Positions 34,416 to 46,499 of a stretch of 64,000 nucleotides of DNA are shown here, one piece after another. A model generated the notes under the pieces. It saw only the letters and a program-made list of their open reading frames with translations, made no database searches and had not been told where the DNA came from. Within the stretch, counting starts at the first letter, position 1, and the number at the start of each line of letters is the position of its first letter. A program made the position numbers and the translations under genes. This DNA is from Epiperipatus broadwayi (taxonomy: Eukaryota; Onychophora; Udeonychophora; Euonychophora; Peripatidae): positions 8,712,337 to 8,776,336 of the forward strand of contig JAQFVV010012422.1 in the NCBI GenBank assembly GCA_028023455.1. Reading direction: 5' to 3'.

Positions 34416-35693
34416 GCAAACATTAATTCTTATTAAGCGCATGATCAGCACATAAATACATATAAGGCTTTAACCTTAAGACTATGCGCCTTGGGTGCTT
34501 AATTTTACCATGAGAGGGACCTCTACAAATCTTAATGCAAGATTATGACTTTATAAAGATAAGAGTGGCCATCTTATGTTCAACGTACTTTCTTTTTATA
34601 TAGGCAAATCTAAAGCATTTTGATTTGAGTGTGAAGCTAGTAAGTTTCACTAATTCAGTCCACTACCTCGTTTAGAAATTAACATTCGCAAAATCTTTCA
34701 ATTCACAGTGAGTTAATATTTAGATCTTATAATTAGAAATATTTCGAATCAATTTAAAGTTGTAAAGATTAATTTCGTGAATATTGATTTCTAAACGAGG
34801 TAGTGGACTTAATTAGTGAAACTTACTAGCTTCACACTCAAATCAAAATGCTTTAGATTTGCCTATATAAAAAGAAAGTACGTTGAACATAAGATGGCCA
34901 CTCTTATCTTTATAAAGTCATAATCTTGCATTAAGATTTGTAGAGGTACCTCTCATGGTAAAATTAAGTACTCAAGGCACATAGTATTAATGTTAAAGCT
35001 TTATATGTATTTATGTGCTGACCGATGCGCTTAATGTTTACAACTTCAAATTGATTCAAAATATTTCTAATTATAAGATCTAAATATTAACTTGCTGTGA
35101 ATCAAAAGATTTCGCGAATGTTGATTTCTAAACAAGGTAGTGGACTTAATTAGTGAAGAACTTACTAGCTTCACACTCTCAAATCAAAATGCTTTAGATT
35201 TGCCTATATAATTAGAAAGTAGGAAGAAGATAAGATGGCCGCTCTTATCTTTATGAAGTCGTAATCTTACGTTAAGATTTGTAGAGGTCCTTGTTGTAAA
35301 ATTAAGCACTCAAGGCACATAGTATTACGATTAAAGCCTTATATGTATTTATGTGCTGGCTATGCGCTTAATAAAAATTAATATTTACAACTTTAAATTG
35401 ATTCGAAATATTTCTAATTATAAGATCTAAATATTAATTCGCAGTGAATCGAAACATTTCGCGAATGTTGATTTCGAAATGAGATAGTGGATTTAATTAG
35501 TGAAGAACTTACTAGCTTCACACTCTCAAATCAAAATGCTTTAGATTTGCCTATATAATTAGAAAGTAGGAAGAAGATAAGATGGCCGCTCTTATCTTTA
35601 TGAAGTCGTAATCTTACGTTAAGATTTGTAGAGGTCCTTGTTGTAAAATTAAGCACTCAAGGCACATAATATTAAGGTTAAAGCCTTATATGT
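34416..35693 (+). mobile_element. inverted arm plus tandem-unit element without ribozyme core
   Basis: Flanked by the 12-bp repeat AATTATGAATTT (34404-34415 and 35694-35705). 34416 to about 34765 is one antisense unit. Direct units then begin at about 34786, 35123 and 35470 (periods 337 and 347), each starting GATTTC(T/G)AAA and containing CACTC...AAATCAAAATGC and GATTTGCCTATATAA. There is no coding sequence. The layout equals that of family 1, but no CTGANGA...GAAA motif was found on either strand. Confidence 0.8.
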
Positions 35694-35705
35694 AATTATG
35701 AATTT

Positions 35706-37830
35706 TCATTGCAAATAGCCAACAAAGAACAAAGTTAATGATAGTAGTAATTGTGCCAAACTTAGAAGAAGCCATGCAGTATTAGCTAGTTGATAATCAA
35801 TAAAAACAAATTTCCAATTCATGAAATACCAAAAAAAAAGAAAAATAAATATTCCAGAATTACTGGTGCTCCTGAAACTATTGACGTTATATTAACAATA
35901 CATAATGTAATGGTTCAGATATTGTTGGTCGATAGAGAAGTAAATAAAATATATTCTTTTGTGACCAAATAGAAATATTGGAATTACAATCTGAGAAATA
36001 CATTTCCCTCCAATTATACCTCTCTGATAAGTTATTATTGTGAGTGTCTCTCTGCCAATTAATCTGGGAGTACTGCAATAATAATGACTTGTATTTATGA
36101 TTGATATCAAATGGATGTTACCTATAACCTCAATTATAGGACAATGACCTTCACATAACTAACTTATGATTTGAATTGCTACTAGTCACAATGTTAGTTT
36201 TTACAGGATTGTAACTAATCACCACATGCCAATTTGAAACTTGATCTCTAATTATCATACAATGCAAAACATAGTATAACTCGAATAATGTATCCCTTAA
36301 TTCTATTATATCAGACATCAATCTAAAAATCTACATAAAACATTATAAATTCAGTATAAGAGATAATCTATATTGTCATATGATTTGACATGTAATAAAC
36401 AAACACAAATCAAATTTCTCTCTCCTAAAATCTTGCTAATGACTAATACATATAATGTGAAAGAAAGAACAATATTGCTCTTCAAATATTAACCAATATT
36501 ACATACTAAACAATGAAATATATAATGGCATAGATAATAATAAACTTTAAAATATGAGTAAAATTAGCAATAAAAATAATTATAAACTGGGTTAAATGAA
36601 TAAATATGAACATTCTCATCTAGGTAGATTTTGAAGTTGGAATTCTAATAGAACTTCACAGATTTCTTTATGACATATGAATCTTATGGCTAATTCAAAT
36701 TCCTATTTCATTCAAAATCTTTCCAATATCTATCTTTTTCTGATGAATTGTCTTTGTTCTGAAAAATTCCTTCTTCTCTTGAAGTTTCTTCTTTGGGCAA
36801 CAGCTATAATTTATTCCATCCTTACATAATAATATTTGGCAATTAGGTCTCTTAGATTACACATTAGAAGGTCAGGCAGGCAACATCTCTACAAGATAGC
36901 TAAAACCAGCATACTTGGAGAAATTTATCACCCATTTGAGAAACTACAGCAATGTAATGAAGCTTTTCCATATTGTGCTGATACAACATAGTTTTGGTTT
37001 TACAGAGATTACCATAATATTTTGTATGACAACTTCCATTTTTTAAATTTCTAGATAAAACTTTTCTAGTTGCTAAGTCTATTTCTAAAAGCAGTCTGTA
37101 CGAATTTGATAGACAATTATAAATTGCTGAAATACTGATTGTTTGTTTTCCATTGTTTTAAATCTGGTATTTCTCAACTTATGATATCACTCAAAGCCAT
37201 AATTAAGTGCATATTAACTAATTATCTAATTGCAGCTGCACTAATTTATTCAATATATATTTTCCAGTTTATCAGAAAATAAGTTTTATTATCTATTTAA
37301 CATTTCTTGTATAAATTCTTTACTACATACCAAAACAAATTAATACCATTTTTAATCAGAATTAAATAATAAAAAAATAGGAAAGCAAATTTTATATAAA
37401 ATTTATCCTTTTTCAAACATTAAACATATTTTTAATTTTATGATCTTAAAACATTGTTATAAATTTTGAATGATAATATATATGTTAATGAAGAATAAAA
37501 TTCTAATGAATACTGGAAGTATTATATATTTCTAATACTAATAATGATTTTACAATTCATTAATAAATAAGAATTTTAATACTAGACAAATTTGTGTTCT
37601 ATCAAATTTAATTTTAATAATATATATATATCTAAGATTAACAAAACTGGACGAATTCATTATTCAAGTTTCTTTCCTCTCAAATAAATAATTTAAATGC
37701 TTAGTCTCAAATATTTCAAATGCATGTTTTATAAAATTCAGTTATGTATTGTGATAGCTTTTGAAATAAGGAAATGAGTTGCAATAACTTAAAATTATAT
37801 TATTGATAAATGGTCATATGTGATAGATAT
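35706..37830. other. AT-rich intron, nothing recognised
   Basis: No coding motifs or paired arms that I can support. Short open frames at 35790-36110 overlap on both strands and look like chance. Confidence 0.4.
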
Positions 37831-37839
37831 TATCTATTC

Positions 37840-38595
37840 CAGTGGTCTTCAACCCTTAGTCCTCGGACTGGTGCCAGTCGGCAGAAATTTTCTGCCAGTC
37901 TGCGCTAGACTGGCAGGAAAGTTTGTAATAACAAAATAATGAGTTTAAACTTTTAATTAATATAAACAATTTACAGAACAAAAACAAAATCTAATCAATC
38001 ATACATAGATTAATTTGTTTTTCTAGTTATCACAGATGTTTATGGGGGGGGGGGTACTTTTTTATTATTTTTCTAAAAAAATTCAAAATTTAAAAAAAAA
38101 AGTTTTTTATAATACAAACTCCATACATATATAATTTCATCTTGTATATTTAACATTAAATACAGATATTACATTTATCATAATCATTGTCATATAATTA
38201 CAATAGCTGTGATATTTCCCAACATTCAGGTGAAAAACATTTTATTCTTGCATGTTTTAACAATGAAATAATAAACACAGCAATGCAGGCACTTTAATTT
38301 AATAAAAACGATTGTTATTGTACTGTTTTTTATAACAGTATAACTGTGCAACTCGAGAAAGTGTTCAGCATGTGAAAGTAAGCAACACCATTACAATACA
38401 ATACACAATAACTAGGTGTTGTTTTGGCCAGTTATAACAATTATGCTCATCTAAGGCTAAGCAGTTTAAATCTTTAAGAATATTTATCTATAGACTTCTG
38501 CCGGTCCGCGAAACCTTAACCTTATTTTTTCCGGTCCACGAAACCTTATCCTTATTTTTGCCGGTCCACAGGTCTGAAAAGGTTGAAGACTACAG
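37840..38595. mobile_element. non-autonomous hAT element (MITE), 756 bp
   Basis: Flanked by a perfect 8-bp target duplication ATCTATTC (37832-37839 and 38596-38603), the length expected for hAT. Terminal inverted repeats are CAGTGGTCTTCAACC and the complement of CTGTAGTCTTCAACC (13 of 15 match), with the usual hAT CAGNGG-like start. Near the right end, three direct 30-bp repeats begin CCGGTCC at 38501, 38531 and 38561. Near the left end, CTGCCAGTC-type inverted repeats form hairpins. No transposase is encoded. Confidence 0.9.
38501..38580. repeat. three 30-bp subterminal repeats of the hAT element
   Basis: CCGGTCC(G/A)CGAAACCTTA followed by (A/T)CCTTATTTTT is repeated at exact 30-bp spacing; the third copy diverges after CCGGTCCAC. 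Subterminal repeats of this kind are often transposase binding sites in hAT elements. Confidence 0.75.
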
Positions 38596-39329
38596 ATCTA
38601 TTCTATCGCAATATGTATTTGGTAAAGATTGAAGAAGTATTGAATTTGTGAGAGGAGAATATGAATAAAAAAATGTTCTAATAGACAATAATATATATGA
38701 AAGTTTGTCTGCGCAAAAACTTTAACAAAAAAGCTATAGAAAGGAATGTCAAGACATTTACTTAAAGAAAATTAAAATTATATAGTTTTTCTTAATTTTG
38801 AAAGAATTTCTATTATCATTAAATTTGTGCTTTGAGGCAGTTTTAATGCAATTTTAATCCTCTAGTTCACAATATAAGTACTATTCCTTGATCATAAAAT
38901 GTCATAAAAAAAATGGCTGCCGCTATCTGTTCAGATAAGCTGGACATTTTAGAATTTAATATTGCATCATGTATTTTGTAATTTAACATTGCATATACAT
39001 GGTGCTTTGCATTACATCATCATTTTTGATTATAAAGAGAAAATATAATTTTAATTTATATTTTTTTGAGAATGATCAATGTACATATTTGTCTGAAGGT
39101 TTGTAATGATGGTATAAAATGTGATATAATGGACTATTGCCATCATTTATGAGTGAATGTTGAATGTATAGAAAATTTTAAACTTTATTTAAACTTTCCA
39201 AATACAAACAACTTGTTAGTAACAACACACAAAGAGACAATACAGGCTAGTAATTACACAACGTTTCGAGTAGTATTATTCTCCTCTTCTTCAGGTGTTG
39301 GCCTATATGCACAGTGACAATATTCATTT

Positions 39330-39409
39330 AGAAGTTGAACTCGCACCTTTAGATTCTTGAATATCGAATTTAAGGCAAACGCTCTACCAACTGAGCTATT
39401 CTGTCAAAG
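39330..39409 (-). other. tRNA-like segment in the Penelope-like terminus
   Basis: Minus-strand A box TAGCTCAGTTGG (39387-39398) in a perfect D-arm GCTC...GAGC; B-box-like CGAGTTCAACT (39333-39343). It is clearly the same segment as 22048-22126, which shows that the tRNA-like part belongs to the element. Confidence 0.65.
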
Positions 39410-39494
39410 GCAACGTATAGTAGAAATTTGATATATTTATATATGACGGTTGGTTCAAATCCTCCAGAGTCCTTCAATTTTTTTTTTTATAACG

Positions 39495-40390
39495 AGGCTA
39501 ATTATTTTTTGATTTTTTCCCTACGAGCAAGATTAATTAGAGGCTTCCATACATTGTGTATTGCCACACTGGGTTGACTTATAGGATTATTTACCATTGG
39601 CATATGAGCAGCTTCCTTGAATTTTCTTCTATGTATTTTTTCCTCTTTATCCAATATCTTTGTATTTTCCCACTTAAGCATATGGTTATTAGTACATACA
39701 TGATCTGCTATGGTAGACACATCTGTTTTTTCTCTTTTAACCATTAGTTTGTGCTTCTTCAATCACTGTTCAACAGGGCAACAGGTCTTACCAATGAATT
39801 TCCTTCCACATTCGCATGGTATTTCATAGATGAAGTTTTTGTTCTTCAGCATTTCCAGTTTAGGTTTAGTAAAAGTAAGCATTCCTCGAAGTGTGGTATG
39901 GCTTTGGAAAGCAATTCTAATGTTATATTGTATGCAGATTTTCTTTAATCTGTCCACCATTCCTGGTATGTATGGATACACTACCGTACCAATAACTGTT
40001 TTCTCTTTTGGTGTCTCTTTGTGTTGTCTATTGAAGGTTTTTCGATGACTGCTGATGGATAACCATTCTTCATAAGCATTTGTTCTATGTGAATCTTTTC
40101 TTTTTCCAAACCACTGGTTTCTGAACAAACCTCCTTTGCTCTGTTCCATAGTGATAGTACAATTCCTTGTTTAGTGCTTCTTGTATGATTGGATGTGTAT
40201 GCCAAGTATTTGCCAGTGTGTGTTGGTTTTCTATACACTGTTGTTTTTACTTTGCCCTGAGGGAGGCTTGTCACAAGAACATCCAAGAATGCCAATTTTT
40301 ATTCTTGTTCTGATTCCATTGTGAATTTAATTGTAGGTGATATGTTGTTACAGTGCACCCAGAATGACAGTAATTTTACTACTCTTTTAA
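39495..40390 (-). pseudogene. Penelope-like RT end and GIY-YIG endonuclease (broken)
   Basis: Order along the protein: NISPTIKFTMESEQE, stop, then LAFLDVLVTSLPQGKVKTTV with YRKPTHTGKYLAYTSNHT (end of the Penelope-type RT). After a frameshift come VVYPYIPGMVDRLKKICIQY, SHTTLRGMLTFTKPKLEML and IYEIPCECGRKFIGKTCC (GIY-YIG). After another stop come HKLMVKREKTDVSTIADHVC, LKWENTKILDKEEKIHRRKF and IHNVWKPLINLARR. FLDVLV and YRKPTHT are diagnostic of Penelope-like RTs. At least two stops and one frameshift remove function. The catalytic RT palm is missing. Confidence 0.9.
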
Positions 40391-40404
40391 AATCTGCATA
40401 TGTT

Positions 40405-40563
40405 AATCATACATTTAAATATAAATTATGTAAATGATGAATAATTAATCGTAATTGAATTCTTGTATAAATACCACTGCTACGATTAATAAATAGGCCA
40501 ATGTGAATTATAAAGAAGCTAATGTGTATATTGAACTGTGAAGAAACATTTAAATGTATGATT
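40405..40563. mobile_element. small MITE-like element with 16-bp inverted ends
   Basis: Perfect terminal inverted repeat AATCATACATTTAAAT (40405-40420) and its complement (40548-40563) around 127 AT-rich bases. No clear target duplication, so the superfamily is open. It abuts the 5' limit of the Penelope-like copy. Confidence 0.45.
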
Positions 40564-41099
40564 CACATATTACAGTAGCAGCTGACAGTCTGCTTAATGA
40601 TATTTATAGTTATAACGAATACGTTTCTATCATATATATATATTTTGCAGTTATTCCCGAATGGAAACATGAAGAACTTTCTTCAATTAAGATCCATTAC
40701 AAAAGAATTATTCTTATCTAATGAGCAGATGTAGAACACGTTTATTAATAAACTAAAAATTTCTACAGAAATCTCTCCTAGTTATTTTACTAATTATTCT
40801 TTCTTATTGGTTAATGATATTAAATAAATTTATTTTGTTACAATAAACTTGTACTTAGATTTATTTAAAATGCATAGATGCTGCTTGACTCTGATTCTAA
40901 TAGCCTCAGGACATAGCAAAAATCATTAAAAAATATTTTAAAAAAGCATTTTATCAATTAATAAAATTATTATAATAAAAATTCAAAACAAAAAGGTGAT
41001 TCAATATTTCCATAAATATTTTTTAACTTAGAAACTTGTAAAAGCTTAGATTGTTAAAGATATCTGTTCTCCAGATCAATATTATCAGTCACTTCCCAA

Positions 41100-41480
41100 A
41101 AGCATTCTGCATATTAATTTATATATTTTTTTAAAACTGTTTCCACTGTTTGCTCTGTTCATTAAAAGTTTACAACTATCTCCTTTCTTAAGATCATCTA
41201 TCAACTTCCATTTTTTTCTCTTAAATCTAATGATTCAACATATCCTCTATAATTTCTCTACTTTTAAATATATTTCTAATCCATTTAAACATTTAAACTC
41301 TGTTTTTTTCTAATTCAGTCTGGGTTGCATTTATCTCATTCCAAACTTACTATAAGTTCTATTTACCCTACTTACCATCTTTTTCACGTTCAGCCTTACA
41401 ATCCACAATTACTGCTATATCATCAGTAAATCTTAATTCATTGACTCTTCTATCTCTTAACCAAGTTAGCACATATTAAG
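41100..41480 (-). pseudogene. LINE reverse transcriptase fragment
   Basis: The minus strand reads VNELRFTDDIAVIVDCKAER followed by EKMVSRVNRTYSKFG. This is the palm motif (FADD, here FTDD) and the following helix of a LINE RT. Only about 120 codons are recognisable, with stops. It differs from the RTE copies at 19 and 31 kb, so it may be another LINE lineage. Confidence 0.6.
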
Positions 41481-41968
41481 CATCAGTTAAAAACCATATT
41501 ATTTCTCATAAAAAAAAATCTTTAATCTTACAACTGTTGTTCTTTATATTTTCAATAATTATTTCAATAATAAATGAATAAAATCAAACATTTTCAAATT
41601 TAAAGATTAACCATAGGAAAAATTGTGAGTTAAGACAATTTCACATTTTCCTCAATGCTTGAGTCAATGTCCTGTTGATAAGTGGCTAACATTCTTCTTT
41701 CTTTTTTGGAGTAATAAAATGTTTCAAAGAATCCATAAATAATAAGTGCTGATTTCATCACTGATTGTAGAATGTTATTATTCTTTTGAATTCGCAAGAT
41801 TCATCTAAATTCTCAAGTATTAAATTCTATCAGTATTTGTTTTCAATTTATTTTTTTTGATAGAGAAGGGTAATTTTTTTTACCTCTAATGTGCCAGTGA
41901 ATGAAAACAACTTATGTTCAGGATGTATATGTGTATTTTAACATTATTTCCTCATAACATCTACTTGT

Positions 41969-42283
41969 TATTAAAACAAGCAAAACTTTCCATTCAGTAG
42001 TGCTATTCAGTGCAAGCCAAAATAATCAATGGATGCCAGAAGGTTTGTGCGCATAAAATCCCTATCTAGTGCCTACTCATCCAATATCCCCAGACTAGTT
42101 TCTAGTTTGTGGCTTTCATCAGTGTGGAGCCTTGGATCTGAGAGCACCACCGCGATCTTAGGATCTCCATTGATTACTCTGGCTTGCATTGAGTGGCACT
42201 ACTGTATGGAGAGTTTTGCCTGTTTTAATAATAGTTATGAGCAAGCATAACAAATGGTAATCATGTGATGTTTAGTGGTTTAA
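41969..42283 (-). mobile_element. hammerhead family 1 element, rearranged short copy
   Basis: Flanked by AACATCTACTTG (41957-41968 and 42284-42295). The left arm is antisense with a ribozyme. The right arm is a direct end that resumes at CCATTGATTACTCTGG without its own ribozyme. The 3' terminus GTTTAGTGGTTT matches that of the 50.1 kb copy. Confidence 0.75.
42079..42137 (-). ncRNA. hammerhead motif, family 1, antisense
   Basis: Core CTGATGA (complement of 42116-42122), GAAAC and GUC are kept, with predicted cleavage between 42093 and 42092. Upper stem I ATCCAA/TTGGAT is intact. Stem I lower has one A-G mismatch, and stem II is reduced to about 2 bp, so activity is doubtful. Confidence 0.55.
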
Positions 42284-42939
42284 CATCTACTTGGTAAGTT
42301 AAACTGTAATTATATAAATATGTGTGTATTCATATAGCCTTCTTTTAGCATTCTACATTTTTAGAATTAACTCTATTAGTACTTATTATACTAATAAAAA
42401 CAAATAAACAAATAATGCCACAAAAGACTGATAATAAATAGATAACCATTCTGGAATAATACTTTATTTTTTATTGCAATATATTAGAACATATAAAAAT
42501 TTTGAGAATAAAAGTGCATATTGCATTTATAAATACACACACACATTTATATAATTATGGCTTAACTATGAATTAAATTTGAATTTTCGAAGTAATATCT
42601 TATTTCTAAGATAAATACAAAAAAAAAAAGAATTTCATTTTTAAATAAAATAAATCATTACAACATTAACATACAAAACCTTGGTTAATCATTAAAGTTT
42701 ATGATGCAACTTTAAAATTAAATGTTAAAAGAAATTGTATTAAGAGGATGGCAATCAATGGAATACTCATCAATTATATCATGAATCATCATCATCATTT
42801 GATTGTAATATTTGATCGCTCTGTATTTCCTTTCTTCAGGGAAAAAACTTGACATTCAGATCCAAGTTTATTGATTAATCAATTATTATTTCGTAGTATT
42901 TTTACTTGCTAACCTGGATATCGGATGTTTTTATAATGG

Positions 42940-44100
42940 CATTTTATTTGAAGTTAAATGTTGAACTATTTCCCAATCGGTTAAAGGATTGTTTTTTAAA
43001 AAATTCCAACTTTATTTATATTTTTCCAAATACATTTAAGTGTCAGTAACAGGTTAGTATAAAACACAAAATTTCTTCTTCAGGTGTTGCTACTCTGACC
43101 TATATCAGTTCTAGACAATGTTTGGACTGGGAATCTTTAAATTAATGAATACTGAATTTAAGGTGATACTCTACTCCAAATAGATTATTCTGTTAAATGC
43201 AATGATCTGTAGAAATTCAATATACTTAACTAAAAGTCTTTCAAATCACTCACCCCCCCCCCCACCTCCACCCCCGGCCTTTAAAGGCAAGATTAATCAA
43301 TAGCTTCTAAACATCATGAAATAATCATACTGGGTTTAATTTATGGGACTATTTGTCATTATTGTGCAAGTAGTTTTTTCTTTTTACCCTTTACGCAATA
43401 TTCTTAAGTTTCTCCATTCAACTTATGTTCACTGGTATATGCAAATTCTATTAATTTAGATTCATTTAGACATGTCATTTCCTCTCTTATCACTAATTTA
43501 CATTCTTTTAATCATTTTAAGACGCAACAATTAGTTTCTTCAATATATGTTTCTTCAACATTCTTAAGGGTTTTCATAGATGGAGTTTTTGTTTTTCAGT
43601 ATTTCAAGTTTAGTCTTTGCAAAAGTTAAAATTCCTTGTAGTTTGCCACACTTTGGAAAATTGTTCTAATATATTAATGACAATTTTTTTCTTAATTCAT
43701 CTGATATCTCTATTCATAAATATACTGCAATACCTATCATTGTTCTTGCTTTTGATATTTCTTTTTGCTGTGCAATAAAAGCATTGGTGGATAATTTATC
43801 TTCATGAAAATGTATTCTACATGGAATTTTTTTCTCTCTCTCTTTTCCATAGTGTTAGCATAATTCCATTTGTGTTTCTGTCAAGATAATGTTTATTGTA
43901 AATATTCTCTTTATGTATGGGTTTAACAATAAAAAGTTGTTTTGATTTTGCTATGAGACAATCTTGTCAAAACATCTAAAAATGTCAATATTTGTTCTTG
44001 CTCTAATTCTAGTATCAATTTAACAGAAAAAAATTTGTTGATATGTATTTAGAATGTCTGTAATATTGATTCATCATATGTCATACAATGAATATATGAG
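42940..44100 (-). pseudogene. old Penelope-like copy, heavily degraded
   Basis: Nucleotide similarity in the same order as the 39 kb copy: terminus with CTTCTTCAGGTGTTG, tRNA-like remnant (about 43130-43200), C-rich run, GIY-YIG region (TTTCATAGATGGAGTTTTTG matches the IYE segment) and RT end to about 44080. Many indels; no frame longer than a few dozen codons. Confidence 0.7.
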
Positions 44101-44179
44101 CAATTAGCCAAAAATAACCCAAATTTTGTAATAAAAAATTGTGTATTTACTTTTAGATGTAATAAATTGAATTTGCTTC

Positions 44180-44780
44180 AAAATTTTGTCTATTTACAAC
44201 TAAATGAGTTTTCCAAACTCTTGCAAATGCCTCCATCATTTTTTCTTCTCCACTTCCTAGCCTGCAAAACTTTTTCTTTTGTGGTATTTTTTCATTTAGG
44301 GGAATAAAAAGAAGTTGCAGGGAATAAGATCGGTTGAATATAACTGATTGATAAGCTGGGTCATTCTGCTTTTAATTAAAAATCATACTACACTTAAGGC
44401 TTTGTGTGCTGACATATTGTCGTGGAAAAGTTTGAACTAAAACCACTTTGTCACAAATCAGGACATTTTCATTTTACCACATCATGAAAACTTTTTAGAA
44501 CTTGTAGGTAAAATGTCTGATCATTACAAATAAATTCTGAATGAAAATGCCATTTGCATCCAAAAAACCGGTATTATGTTTTGACATTGGACTAAACCAC
44601 CATGCTTTTTTTTTGGGATGTGAATTTAATGCTTCCATTAAGTCACTTGTAAATTTGTGTTTTCCACAGAGCAGCTTGCTTACAAGTGTTTCATGCACTA
44701 TAACAGTTTCAACTGCCAATTTTCCTAACAGATTCACATTCCAACTTTTTTAGCCATTACAAAATTTTGACAAATAAACA
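44180..44780 (-). pseudogene. mariner-like transposase fragment
   Basis: Reading the minus strand with frameshifts gives HNTGFLDANGIF (around the first catalytic Asp), then LFHDNMSAHKA (second catalytic motif HDN...H.A), then YSTDLIPCNFFLFPLNEK (third motif, normally YSPDLAPCDFFLF). These are the three catalytic regions of mariner (DD34D) transposases, in order. Stops and a short deletion between motifs 2 and 3 make it inactive. Terminal repeats were not identified. Confidence 0.75.
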
Positions 44781-45649
44781 ACATACATAACAAAAACATT
44801 TATAATGCGCAACATAACTTCTCACAATATTGATGGTAAATTGATGCAAGAACTCTTCCGCTAGACACATCTTGTGGCAGAAGCATGGACTACAACATGC
44901 CTGCCCTCCAAAGAATGATTCTGGTTATTTTGGAGTACCTCTTTATATCATTATCATAGTAAAGCCAGACTTTTGCCATGACTTCAAGCTCTTCTATGTG
45001 AAACATTACTAATCAAAGTAACAATGGTAAACCCATAGCCAAGCCTTGATTTAGATGGGAGAATTATGCATTGCATTGAAAGTATGTTGCTGTTATACAG
45101 GATATTAAGACTTTCATAATATAAATAATCCTTCAAATCACTTTTTATTATATGAATCAAAATTATTTTTTCTTTTTATTTTTGTAAACCAAATTATTCC
45201 ACATCATCCAAATTAATGCCAAATGTAATTCAATAAATTTATAAATAAATATCTTTTCTTTTCCCCACTAAAAGATTTTTCTTTTAAGATTTATAAAGAA
45301 AATGAATATATAAAGAATTATTTATATACTGTAAAAGAAGATATTTATTTATTGATTTATTAAAGTTCCATTATACTATCGGTAGAGAGACCTGCTCTGA
45401 TTTGTACTATCGTATGCTTTTTTTTTTTAAATTAAGCAATCAATGCTTCATCACTGAGGACATTAGTGAATAAATTTTCTGCATCAAAATTTACTAATAT
45501 ATAAGTTTTTTCTATTTTCATGTTCACGATCAATTGCACAAAGTGCTTAGAATTCCTTACAAAGGATTGCAACTTATACGTCAAAGGACTAAAAATCTTT
45601 AAAAAAAAGGTGATGTGTGCAAATCACCACCATTTCATATTCTGCTAAC

Positions 45650-46135
45650 ACAATAACAACTTTCTCCAGACAATATTGCTAAATAATGCAAACCAAAGTA
45701 ATCAATGGATACTAGAAAGTTAGTCACCAAAATCCCTGTCTAGTGCCCACTAGTCCAATATCCCTAGACTAATGGCTTTCATCAGTGAGAAGTCTTGGAT
45801 CTGAGAGCACTGCACTTAAATCTTCTAATCTAATGCATCGCTCAAGCAGCTACCTTTTACCTTTTCAGTTAACTATAAAGCCAGGAGCTCAAATTGAAAA
45901 TATAATTATGTTTTCAATCCATGCTTAATTCACTTGTATAGTCATACACACCTGAATCCAGTTCAGTATCTATATATTTGGTATCTTTGGTTTTTTAATA
46001 AGCTACAAACTAATCGAGATATTGAACGGGAGTGTATTAGATAGATATTTTGATGCACTAACCTCCTAGCATTCATTGACTACTATGGCTTGCATTAGAT
46101 GGCAATATTATATGGAGAAAGTTGTTACCATGTCA
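45650..46135 (-). mobile_element. hammerhead family 1 element with deleted ribozyme core
   Basis: The left arm is an almost full antisense monomer (ATCAATGGATACTAGAAAGT to TTAATAAGCTACAAAC) and the right arm a direct end (GGCTTGCATTAGATGGCAAT). In the ribozyme region (45767-45780) about 11 bases including GAAA are missing, so it cannot be active. Target duplication not determined. Confidence 0.65.
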
Positions 46136-46159
46136 AGTCTTGAAGGACCATGTAAATTT

Positions 46160-46490
46160 TTAATCTTAGGTAAAAAAATAAAAAGTTAAAGAAAGTGCTC
46201 ACAAAGCAATGGCAAATAATCCTTAAGTCAACCCAGTGTGATAATCCATAATATTTGGAAACCATTCATTAACCCTGCCCTTAAAAGAAAAGAAAAAAAT
46301 GAAGAAATCAAGAGGATCACCATACATAAATATATTAAATATTAAAAATTTTAACTGACTGCCAACTTCGACAAAAAATACTAATTGGTTAGAATGATAC
46401 TTTCAATATCCATGATTCTAATGGTTGATTACTTAAAGTTTGTGCTAGTACTATCTCTAGTCAAATAGCAACACCTGAAATGTATTTTAT
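46160..46490 (+). pseudogene. Penelope-like 3' fragment
   Basis: Plus-strand similarity to 21870-22160: end of the endonuclease (AAAGTGCTCACAAAGCAATG, then ATAATCCATAATATTTGGAA), tRNA-like remnant (CTAATTGGTTAGAATG) and the start of the hammerhead-like module (CAACACCTGAA), where it stops. Confidence 0.6.
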
Positions 46491-46499
46491 AAAAATTTG

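Larger units (their letters stand above)
39097..40400 (-). mobile_element. Penelope-like element, 5'-truncated
   Basis: Same family as 21222-22434 but on the minus strand and with more coding sequence. Its 3' end (low coordinates) carries the shared terminus (complement of TCTGAAGGTTTGTAATGATG), then a hammerhead-like module (about 39250-39295), a tRNA-like segment (39330-39409) and the coding region. The 5' limit is near 40400, where similarity to the reverse transcriptase stops. Confidence 0.85.

Noticed and set aside
34416-35693. Hammerhead core in the tandem-unit element
   Set aside because: I looked on both strands for CTGANGA plus GAAA. GTGAAAC and CTGACCGATG occur but cannot be arranged into the fold.
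45760-45800. Functional family 1 ribozyme in the 45.6-46.1 kb element
   Set aside because: About 11 bases including GAAA and half of stem II are deleted.
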